Position numbers and translations under genes: made by a program. Under the pieces are notes generated by a model. The model was not told the DNA's origin and did no database searches. It saw only the letters and a list, made by a program, of their open reading frames with translations. A DNA stretch of 16,021 nt from Burkholderiales bacterium (GTDB lineage: Bacteria > Pseudomonadota > Gammaproteobacteria > Burkholderiales > Burkholderiaceae), in the NCBI GenBank assembly GCA_947372535.1, contig CANBUA010000088.1, positions 1 through 16,021 on the forward strand, read 5' to 3'. Shown piece by piece: positions 6,664-13,445 of this stretch (position 1 is the stretch's first letter; each line of letters starts with the position of its first letter).

Positions 6664-8886
6664 ATGCAAGTCCGGCCGCTTCTCCTCCTTGTCTGCGCCA
6701 GCATCCTTGCACCTGTGTTCTTGGCTGCTGTCGTCGCGGTCGAGAAGGTCCGCGAAGGCGAGCGCCAGGCCGCCTTGCGGGGTTTGCGCGAAACCGTCCG
6801 CGCCACGTCCTTGCTGGTCGATGGCGAGGTGCAGCGCTCCATGGGGGTGCTGTCGGCCTTGGGCGATTCGCCCTACCTCAGGAGCGGCGACCTGCCCAGC
6901 TTCTACAAGGAGGCCACCCGCCTGAACCAGCCACCCAATGTCTGGACCTTGCTGCTTGATGGCACGGGCCGACAAGTGCTCAACACCGTGGTGCCTTACG
7001 GCACGCCACCGCCGCCGGCCGCCGCTCAGGCTCGGGTCAGGCAAGTCCTGAGCACCCAGCAAGCGCTGGTCAGCGACCTCATCGTGGGACCCGTCACCAA
7101 GAAGCTGCTGACCACCATTTACCTGCCCGGTGCCACGGTGGGCAGCAACCGCTACGTCGTCGCCCAGGCTTTCTCGGTGGACCACTGGAAAAAGATCGCG
7201 CTTTTGCCTCAGGGACGCTCTGACCTGACGATTGCAGTCATTGATCGCCAAGGGCGCTTCATCGCGCGCAGCAAGAAGAGCGACGAGCTGCTCGGCAAAC
7301 AGGCCCGGCCCGAGTTGGTCGCGGCTGCTGCTGGGTCCTTCGAAGGCCTGATCCGCCATAAAACCCTCGAAGGCACGGACTCCTACGATGCATTCATTCA
7401 CTCCAAGCTCACTGGCTGGACCATCGCCGTGGCCGCACCGGTCGATTCCATCGAGGCTTCGGCCACGCAGGCAGTGCTTTGGTTGGTCGCCGGCGTAGGC
7501 ACGGCCTTGGCCCTGGCCGCAGGCGCTGCCGTGTTCTTCGGCCGCCAGTTTGCCGAGGCCATTGACGCCGCCACGCTGGCCGCACGCTCGCTCCGGGATG
7601 GCGTCACGCCCGTGGTGCCCCGCACCTCGCTGCAAGAGGTCAACACCCTGAATGAGTCGCTGGTCCACGCCGGCCATGTGCTGGCGGCGGAAAAAGCCTC
7701 GCGTGAATCGCTGGAGGCCGAGCGCATTCAACTCCTGGCCAACGAAACCCAGGCTCGCGAGCGCGCCCAGGCCGAGAACGCGGCCAAGGACAAGTTCCTG
7801 GCTTTGCTGGGCCATGAACTGCGCAACCCGCTGGCGGCCATCAATGGCGCCACGGAGGTGCTGCTCCGCCGGGCTGCCGATCCCGCAATCCTGGCGCGCT
7901 ACCTGGACATGATCAAGCGCCAGAACCGCCACTTGATCCACATCGTCAACGACTTGCTTGACGTCAGCCGCATGCTCTCGGGCAAGATTTCGCTGGACAC
8001 CAGGGCGCTCAACCTGGCCGATTCTGTGCGCAGCTGTGTGGATGCCATGCGCACCACGCCTCAAGCCACCGAGCGATGCCGCATCGAGGTGCACGCCGAC
8101 GAGGTCTGGATCGATGGCGATCCCACCCGCATTGAGCAGATCCTCAACAACCTGCTGACCAACGCGCTGAAGTTTTCAGCTGCGGATGGCCTGATCAAGG
8201 TGAAGGTCTACGCGCCTGGCGAGCACGAGGCCGTGATGATGCTGACGGACACCGGCGTGGGCATCGCCCCCGAATTGCTGCCTCACATTTTCGAGCCCTT
8301 CGTGCAGGGGCCAGCCCTCAAAGGCCAGGTGCACAGTGGCCTGGGCATCGGGCTGGCGCTGGTCAAGCAATTGGTTGAACTGCACGGCGGCAGCATCCAA
8401 GCCAACAGCGATGGCGGCGGTTGCGGCAGCACCTTCATCCTGCGGTTTCCGCGAATGCAGGCGCCTTTGTCGGAGGCCTCTGAGGCGGGCCCCGCTGCGA
8501 CGGGGCAGGACAACACCACGCGTCGCCGCATCTTGCTGGTGGAGGACAACGTGGATGCGATGCAGGCCACGGCCGAGGTGCTCAAGTTGCTGGGCTTCGA
8601 GGTCACGCAGGCCTGCGATGGCGATCAGGCTTTGGCCAGCATTCAATCCAGCATGCCCGATGCCGTGCTCATGGACATCGGACTGCCTGGCAAGAACGGG
8701 CACCAGGTGGCCGCCGACATCCGTGGCCTGCCTCATGCCGGGAGTGTTCCGCTCATCGCGCTGACAGGTTACGGGCCTGAAGGTCGTGGCCCCGGGCAGT
8801 CCCCTTCGTGCTTCGATGACTTCCTGATCAAACCGGTGGACCCTGCGCTGTTGCGCCGGGCGCTGGAGGCACAGTTTTCCAGATGA
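6664..8886 (+). CDS. Membrane hybrid sensor histidine kinase/response regulator
   Basis: A 740-residue hybrid kinase. TM1 spans about residues 5-27 and TM2 about 268-292; between them lies a periplasmic sensor of ~240 residues with a Cache-like pattern (VIDRQGRFIARS at 192-203, FIHSKLTGWTIAVAAP at 244-259). A poorly conserved HAMP-like linker and coiled coil (293-375) lead to HisKA with GHELRNP (phosphorylated H384), then the ATPase domain: N-box LNNLLTNALKF (494-504), DTGVGI (529-534) and GLGIGLALV (559-567). The receiver (about 622-738) has VEDN (E627, D628), phospho-acceptor D671, T701 and K723, so it looks active. An in-frame TGA at 6625 with no start codon after it supports ATG 6664, although no ribosome site is visible. 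There is no output domain, so phosphate must pass to another protein. The gene is 105 bp after the P450 gene, and 243 bp precede the kaiC-like gene; functional links are unproven. Confidence 0.95.
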   Translation: MQVRPLLLLVCASILAPVFLAAVVAVEKVREGERQAALRGLRETVRATSLLVDGEVQRSMGVLSALGDSPYLRSGDLPSFYKEATRLNQPPNVWTLLLDGTGRQVLNTVVPYGTPPPPAAAQARVRQVLSTQQALVSDLIVGPVTKKLLTTIYLPGATVGSNRYVVAQAFSVDHWKKIALLPQGRSDLTIAVIDRQGRFIARSKKSDELLGKQARPELVAAAAGSFEGLIRHKTLEGTDSYDAFIHSKLTGWTIAVAAPVDSIEASATQAVLWLVAGVGTALALAAGAAVFFGRQFAEAIDAATLAARSLRDGVTPVVPRTSLQEVNTLNESLVHAGHVLAAEKASRESLEAERIQLLANETQARERAQAENAAKDKFLALLGHELRNPLAAINGATEVLLRRAADPAILARYLDMIKRQNRHLIHIVNDLLDVSRMLSGKISLDTRALNLADSVRSCVDAMRTTPQATERCRIEVHADEVWIDGDPTRIEQILNNLLTNALKFSAADGLIKVKVYAPGEHEAVMMLTDTGVGIAPELLPHIFEPFVQGPALKGQVHSGLGIGLALVKQLVELHGGSIQANSDGGGCGSTFILRFPRMQAPLSEASEAGPAATGQDNTTRRRILLVEDNVDAMQATAEVLKLLGFEVTQACDGDQALASIQSSMPDAVLMDIGLPGKNGHQVAADIRGLPHAGSVPLIALTGYGPEGRGPGQSPSCFDDFLIKPVDPALLRRALEAQFSR

Positions 8887-9129
8887 CAGGAAAAAGGCCT
8901 GGTGGTGAGGTCAGGCCCTTGGGCCAGAGCAGGCAGCGCGGTGGTCCCACCAGGGCTCTTGGACGCAGGCCTGCCGTTTGCTGGTGCAAAAAGCACAGGG
9001 CTGTAAAAACCTTGCAGTCCAGGCGCGTTAGCGCCATGGCTAAAATTTAATTGAAGACATGACTCGGCACTTGCAACTGCTGCTTGCGTGCCACATGTTC
9101 AGGCATGACCCGTTGCATGGAGTACGGAG
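8887..9129. other. Non-coding region rich in inverted repeats before the kaiC-like gene
   Basis: No gene is evident. Successive dyads are: GGCCTG (8896-8901) with CAGGCC (8912-8917); GGTGG (8940-8944) with CCACC (8947-8951), nested in AGAGC (8926-8930) with GCTCT (8955-8959); the 10-bp palindrome GCAGGCCTGC (8965-8974); GTGC-AAAAA-GCAC (8984-8996); and GGCGC-GTTA-GCGCC (9022-9035). None is followed by a clear T-run, so a standard terminator is not assigned. An AT-rich stretch CTAAAATTTAATTG (9040-9053) just after the last dyad is the best -10 region (TAAAAT 9041-9046 or TTTAAT 9046-9051), with no good -35 box, as might be expected of an activator- or stress-sigma-dependent promoter. GGAG at 9119-9122 is the ribosome site of the next gene. 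Confidence 0.5.
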
Positions 9130-10647
9130 ATGGAGCGTAAAACAACAACAAACCGGCTGCTGACTGGTGTACCCGGTCTGGATGATGTCCTGCACGGCGG
9201 CTTGATTCAGAACCGCCTGTATTTGGTCGAAGGCAACCCGGGTGCCGGCAAGACCACATTGGCGCTGCAATTTTTACGAGAAGGTGTGCGGCTCGGCGAA
9301 CGCTGCCTGTACGTGACCTTGTCCGAGACGCGAGAAGAGCTGGCCGCTGGGGCCCAATCGCACGGGCTCTCGCTCGATGACATCGACATCATCGAGTTGT
9401 CTGGCCATGATGACGACCTCAGTGGCAACAACGAGCTGACCATGTACCACCCCTCCGAGGTCGAGCTCACGGAGACCACCCGCGAGGTGCTCCAGGCCAT
9501 CGAGCGCATCGACCCTCGCCGCATGGTGTTCGACTCCCTGTCCGAAATGCGTCTGCTGGCGCAAAGCTCTCTGCGCTACCGGCGCCAGATCCTGGCGCTC
9601 AAACAATTTTTCGTGGCGCGCAACTGCACGGTGCTGTTGCTCGATGACCGCACCGCCGACGGGGCCGACCTGCAGCTCCAGAGCATCGCGCACGGCGTCA
9701 TATCCTTGGACCATCGTTCGCCACCATATGGCCAGGCGGTGCGCAGGCTCCAGGTCATCAAGTACCGGGGCAGTGACTTCCGCAGCGGTTTCCACGACAT
9801 GAGCATCCGCCAGGGGGGCATCGAGATCTACCCTCGCCTGACTGCCGCCGAACACCGCAACCTCTTCGTGCGTGAGTCGGTCGCCAGCGGCGTGAAGGCG
9901 CTTGATGACTTGCTCGGCGGCGGCGTGGACCGCGGCACCACCACCTTGCTCGTGGGGCCGCCCGGGTGCGGCAAATCGACAGTGGCCATGCAATACGCGC
10001 AGTCGGCGGCGCAGCGCGGTGACCACGCTGCCATCTACGCGTTAGACGAGTCGCGGGCCATCTTGCTGGATCGGGCCAAAGGCCTGGGCATGAAGGTGGT
10101 CGAAGGCACAGGCTTGGGCCAAGTCATGGTTCGTCAGGTCGATCCCACCGAGATATCCCCTGGCGAGTTCGCCGCCATGGTGCGCACCTCCGTCGAGCGC
10201 GATCAGGCACGCGTGGTCGTGATCGACAGCCTCAATGGCTACCTGCATGCGATGCCGGATGACCAGTTCCTGACCGCCCAGTTGCACGAACTGCTCGCCT
10301 ATTTGAACAACCACGGCGTGGCGACCTTCCTGGTGGCCGCCCAAAGTGGCTTGATGGGCATGAACATGCGCTCGCCGGTGGACGCCAGCTACCTGGCCGA
10401 TGCCGTGGTCGTGATGCGCATGTACGAGCACGAGGGCAAGGTTAAAAAGGCGGTTTCCGCGCTCAAAAAACGCAGCGGTCACCACGAGGAATCCATCCGT
10501 CAGATGTGGTTCGACCAGGACGGCGTGCACCTGAGCGAGCCGCTGGCGCACTTGCGCGGCGTGATGGCCGGCGTACCTGTCGACGTGAGCAAGGTGCATG
10601 CGGAAGTGGGCGTTGGCACGTTCGCCCGCCCCCATGAGATGAACTGA
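9130..10647 (+). CDS. KaiC-like double-domain RecA-fold ATPase
   Basis: A 505-residue protein with two KaiC domains, close to cyanobacterial KaiC in length (about 519). CI: GNPGAGKT Walker A (35-42) and RRMVFDS Walker B (130-136). CII: GPPGCGKS Walker A (276-283), LDESRA (E307, matching the KaiC CII catalytic-glutamate region) and RVVVIDS Walker B (361-367). The KaiC CI Glu pair appears as SE (65-66). At the KaiC phosphosites Ser431/Thr432 the aligned residues are S420 and Y421 (DASYLADAVVVM). In cyanobacteria KaiC is the clock ATPase, autokinase and phosphatase; many non-cyanobacterial homologues work without KaiA and are linked to stress or signalling. No kaiA or kaiB lies here. GGAG 7 nt before the ATG supports the start. 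The hybrid kinase gene begins 9 bp after the stop, so the two are co-transcribed and probably act together. The family call is firm; a clock role is unproven. Confidence 0.93.
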   Translation: MERKTTTNRLLTGVPGLDDVLHGGLIQNRLYLVEGNPGAGKTTLALQFLREGVRLGERCLYVTLSETREELAAGAQSHGLSLDDIDIIELSGHDDDLSGNNELTMYHPSEVELTETTREVLQAIERIDPRRMVFDSLSEMRLLAQSSLRYRRQILALKQFFVARNCTVLLLDDRTADGADLQLQSIAHGVISLDHRSPPYGQAVRRLQVIKYRGSDFRSGFHDMSIRQGGIEIYPRLTAAEHRNLFVRESVASGVKALDDLLGGGVDRGTTTLLVGPPGCGKSTVAMQYAQSAAQRGDHAAIYALDESRAILLDRAKGLGMKVVEGTGLGQVMVRQVDPTEISPGEFAAMVRTSVERDQARVVVIDSLNGYLHAMPDDQFLTAQLHELLAYLNNHGVATFLVAAQSGLMGMNMRSPVDASYLADAVVVMRMYEHEGKVKKAVSALKKRSGHHEESIRQMWFDQDGVHLSEPLAHLRGVMAGVPVDVSKVHAEVGVGTFARPHEMN

Positions 10648-10656
10648 AGGGCACCG

Positions 10657-12252
10657 GTGCATCCCATCAACCCTGAACGTGTGCTGATGCTGTGTCCAAC
10701 TCGGCGGGATGGCGAGGTGACTGTGCAACTGCTGGAGCGGGTGACCCTGGCAGCGGTCAACTGCGCCAACCTGGATGAACTGGTGGACAACATCGACGCC
10801 GGCGTGGGCGTCATTGTCCTGACCGAAGCCGCTTTACCGGACCAGGCCTTGCCCCGCCTCATGCGTGCCCTGGCTGCTCAGCCCACCTGGTCGGACGTCC
10901 CCATTGTGATGCTGGCCCGGGACCGGGCATTGCCCAGCAGAATGGCCACGGCCTTGAACGCCTTGAGCAATGTCACCTTGCTCGATCGGCCGGTGTCCAC
11001 ACGCTCCATGCTCAGCGCGGTGCAGACTGCATTGGGCGCGCGCCGCCGGCAATACCAGATCCGCGAACACATCGACATGCTGGCCCGCGCCGAGGCCGCG
11101 TTACGCGAGACCGATCGGCGCAAGGATGAGTTCCTGGCCACGCTGGCGCATGAATTGCGCAACCCGCTGGCCCCGCTGCGGACCGGCATTGCCGTGCTGA
11201 ACGCGGTGGGATCGGAAGACGCACGGGCCACGCGCATGATTGGCGTGATGGGGCGCCAGATCGACATGCTGATCAAGCTGATCGACGAGTTGCTGGATGT
11301 GGCGCGCATCTCCAGCGGCAAGATCGACATCACCTGCGAGCCGGTGGACCTTCGCCAGGTGATCGACATGGCGCTGGAGAGTTGCAACGCCGGTGAAGCC
11401 GTTCCCTGTCGTCAACGTTTGACCCTGAGCATGCCCGACGATGGCCAGGCCGTGTGGGTCATGGGCGACCGGTCACGGTTGGTGCAGGCGGTGTGCAACC
11501 TGCTCAACAACGCCATCAAGTACACCCCGGAACATGGCGACATCGGTGTGGCGCTGGCGGCGGATGCCCGCATGGCGACCATCCGCGTGAGCGACACTGG
11601 CGTCGGCATCCCGCCTGACATGCTGGCCGCCGTGTTCGAGATGTTCGCGCAGATCGAAGGCTCGCGCCACCGCTCTCAAGGCGGCCTGGGGCTGGGCCTG
11701 TCGCTGGTGCGAAGCCTGGTGGAGCTTCATGGCGGCCAGGTCATTGCAGAGAGCGCGGGCCTGGGGGAGGGCAGCACCTTCACGCTGCGCTTGCCCTTGA
11801 TGGCGCCCATCGAGAACGCTGGTGGCATGGCGCTGTCTGCTGCGGGCGGTCAATCGGGCGGCATGAATCAGCTTGATGCCTCTGTGTTGCCCAATGCCTT
11901 GCAGGTGCTGATCGTGGACGACAACGTGGATGCGGCCGAGTCTCTTGCCTTGTATTTGCGAGCGCTCGGCCATGTGACGCGTTGCGTGTACAACGGCCAG
12001 GCCGGCCTGGCGGCCGCGGCGGACATCAAACCCGACGTGGTGTTTTGCGACATTGGCATGCCTGGGCTCAATGGCTACGAAGTGGCAGCCCGCATGCGCC
12101 AGGACAGCTCCTTGAAAAGCACTTGTCTGGTGGCACTGACAGGCTGGGGCGGCGAACATGACAAACGCCGTGCCACGGAGGCAGGCTTTGACCATCACCT
12201 GACCAAACCGGCATCGCTGGATGAGATCGAGGTGATCCTGGCGGGGGCTTGA
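10657..12252 (+). CDS. Soluble hybrid histidine kinase with N-terminal pseudo-receiver
   Basis: A 531-residue protein starting at GTG 10657, with AAGGG 5 nt upstream. Residues 1-128 follow the alternating beta/alpha pattern of a receiver (VLMLCP, VIVLTEAAL, VPIVMLA, VTLLDRPV), but the phospho-acceptor Asp at the end of strand 3 is replaced (LTEAAL, 55-60) and the strand-5 Lys-Pro is Arg-Pro (111-112), so it cannot be phosphorylated normally. A helical linker (129-155) leads to HisKA with AHELRNP (H165), N-box NLLNNAIKYT (281-290), DTGVGI (313-318) and GLGLGLSLV (343-351). A C-terminal receiver (415-530) has DDN (421-423), phospho-acceptor D465, T495 and K517 and looks functional. There is no transmembrane segment and no DNA-binding output. 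Being 9 bp after the kaiC-like gene, the kinase is its most likely partner, by analogy with SasA and CikA in cyanobacteria; direct contact is inference. Confidence 0.95.
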   Translation: MHPINPERVLMLCPTRRDGEVTVQLLERVTLAAVNCANLDELVDNIDAGVGVIVLTEAALPDQALPRLMRALAAQPTWSDVPIVMLARDRALPSRMATALNALSNVTLLDRPVSTRSMLSAVQTALGARRRQYQIREHIDMLARAEAALRETDRRKDEFLATLAHELRNPLAPLRTGIAVLNAVGSEDARATRMIGVMGRQIDMLIKLIDELLDVARISSGKIDITCEPVDLRQVIDMALESCNAGEAVPCRQRLTLSMPDDGQAVWVMGDRSRLVQAVCNLLNNAIKYTPEHGDIGVALAADARMATIRVSDTGVGIPPDMLAAVFEMFAQIEGSRHRSQGGLGLGLSLVRSLVELHGGQVIAESAGLGEGSTFTLRLPLMAPIENAGGMALSAAGGQSGGMNQLDASVLPNALQVLIVDDNVDAAESLALYLRALGHVTRCVYNGQAGLAAAADIKPDVVFCDIGMPGLNGYEVAARMRQDSSLKSTCLVALTGWGGEHDKRRATEAGFDHHLTKPASLDEIEVILAGA

Positions 12253-12266
12253 GCTGCCGGCACTGC

Positions 12267-12291
12267 ATGCCGACATCCGGGGCATTTTTTT
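12267..12291 (+). terminator. Probable intrinsic terminator of the kaiC-like/kinase operon
   Basis: ATGCC (12267-12271) pairs with GGCAT (12281-12285), and seven T follow directly (12285-12291), 15 bp after the kinase stop codon. The stem is short at 5 bp, but CGGCA/TGCCG (12258-12262 and 12268-12272) offers an alternative upstream stem. Position and T-run support termination. Confidence 0.5.
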
Positions 12292-12315
12292 GGGCATTTC
12301 CCCGCAACGACCCCC

Positions 12316-12321
12316 GATAAT
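12316..12321 (+). promoter_or_regulatory. -10-like box immediately before ribF
   Basis: GATAAT (5/6 of the -10 consensus) ends 7 nt before the ribF ATG. No ribosome site lies between, and no -35 box with normal spacing is clear (TTGGGC at 12290-12295 is 20 bp away). A leaderless or near-leaderless transcript would result. Confidence 0.4.
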
Positions 12322-12328
12322 CCCTGTC

Positions 12329-13315
12329 ATGCAAGTCTTTCGCGGCTTCCGCCACGCAGCCCTTTCCCCGGCCTGCGCCCTCACCATCGGCAACTTCGAC
12401 GGCGTCCACCGTGGTCACCAGGCCATGCTCGCCTTGCTGCGCAATGAGGCCCAGCATCGTGGGCTGCCCAGCACGGTCATGACCTTCGAACCCCACCCGC
12501 GCGACTATTTCGCCGCCCTGGCCGGCAAGCCGGAGCTGGCGCCCCCACGCATCGCCACCCTGCGCGATAAATTGCTGGAGCTGGAGCGCTGCGGCGTCGA
12601 TCAGACCGTGGTGCTGCCTTTCGACCAAGCCCTCGCCAGCCTGAGCCCGGCCGCCTTCATCGATGAGGTCATCGTGCAGGGCCTGCGTGCGCAGTATGTT
12701 TTGGTGGGCGATGACTTCCGCTTTGGCGCCAAACGGGCGGGCGATTACCAGATGCTCGATGAGGCTGGCGATGTCAAGGGCTTCGACGTGGCCCGCATGC
12801 TCAGCTACGAGGTGCATGGCGTGCGCGTGTCGTCCTCCGTGGTGCGCGAGGCCTTGGTCGCCGGCGACATGGCCCAGGTGGCCGCCTTGCTGGGCCGCCC
12901 TTACACCGTCAGCGGCCACGTCGTGCACGGCCAGAAGCTGGGCCGCACACTCGATTGCCGCACCCTCAACGTGCGCTTCGGCCATGAAAAGCCGGCCACC
13001 ACGGGCATCTTCGCCGTCCGCACCCATGGGCTGGCTGATCACCCACTGGAGGGCGTGGCCAGCCTGGGCGTCCGCCCCACGGTCGAGGAAGCCGGGCGCG
13101 TTTTGCTGGAGGTCCATTGCTTCGATTGGCCCGCCGTTTTGGGCAGTGAAGGGGGCTACGGTAAAATCGTGCGTGTGGAACTCCTGCACAAACTCCGAGA
13201 CGAAGCCCGCTATGACGGGCTGGACGCCTTGCAGGCCGCCATCCACAAAGACATTGCCGATGCCAAGGCGTTTTTTCAGGCGCAGGGCCGCCAGACCACC
13301 CGCGACCGAATTTGA
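12329..13315 (+). CDS. ribF: Bifunctional riboflavin kinase/FAD synthetase RibF
   Basis: A 328-residue enzyme that phosphorylates riboflavin to FMN and adenylates FMN to FAD. The N-terminal nucleotidyltransferase domain has TIGNFDGVHRGHQ (19-31, the GxFDGxHxGH motif), TFEPHP (52-57), VGDDFRFG (126-133) and the ISGxxxR-like VRVSSSVVREAL. The C-terminal flavokinase domain (about 185-315) has GQKLGRTL and GIFAV, but its PTAN motif reads RTLN (211-214), keeping the Thr and Asn and losing Pro and Ala. Length is normal for the family (about 310-330). The start is ATG 12329; the frame extends 13 codons upstream to a TTG in the terminator T-run, which is not credible. ileS follows 130 bp later, the order found in many proteobacteria, where lspA comes next. 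A -10-like box sits 7 nt before the ATG. Confidence 0.96.
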   Translation: MQVFRGFRHAALSPACALTIGNFDGVHRGHQAMLALLRNEAQHRGLPSTVMTFEPHPRDYFAALAGKPELAPPRIATLRDKLLELERCGVDQTVVLPFDQALASLSPAAFIDEVIVQGLRAQYVLVGDDFRFGAKRAGDYQMLDEAGDVKGFDVARMLSYEVHGVRVSSSVVREALVAGDMAQVAALLGRPYTVSGHVVHGQKLGRTLDCRTLNVRFGHEKPATTGIFAVRTHGLADHPLEGVASLGVRPTVEEAGRVLLEVHCFDWPAVLGSEGGYGKIVRVELLHKLRDEARYDGLDALQAAIHKDIADAKAFFQAQGRQTTRDRI

Positions 13316-13349
13316 AGCGGGCCCCGGCCTGCGCCTTCCACCCAAATTC
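13279..13349 (+). repeat. Two overlapping inverted repeats across the ribF stop
   Basis: GGCGCAGGGCC (13279-13289) pairs with GGCCTGCGCC (13326-13335), 10 bp with one bulged G. GAATTTG (13308-13314, overlapping the stop codon) pairs with CAAATTC (13343-13349), 7 bp. The left arm of the second lies in the loop of the first and its right arm lies outside, which is the topology of an H-type pseudoknot or of alternative folds. A further tight dyad, CCGCG-ATG-CGCGG, lies at 13369-13381. No T-run follows. Confidence 0.4.
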
Positions 13350-13445
13350 GCTCCAAACGCCTGGCCGCCCGCGATGCGCGGCTGACCTCCTCCTTCAAGT
13401 TTCCTGGGGCCGCCTACACCGGCAGGCCCCTGCCCGAGAGATGCC

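Noticed and set aside
6622..8094. Antisense open frame of 490 codons opposite the first hybrid kinase
   Set aside because: Same cause; the sense strand encodes a complete kinase with all motifs, and the antisense product shows the His/Gln/Arg-rich composition typical of shadow frames.
9022..9035. GGCGC-GTTA-GCGCC as a terminator of the first kinase gene
   Set aside because: The stem is only 5 bp and is followed by an A-rich rather than T-rich stretch; it fits an operator or leader hairpin better.
9274..10026. Antisense open frame of 250 codons opposite the kaiC-like gene
   Set aside because: It is opposite conserved Walker motifs and has shadow-frame composition.
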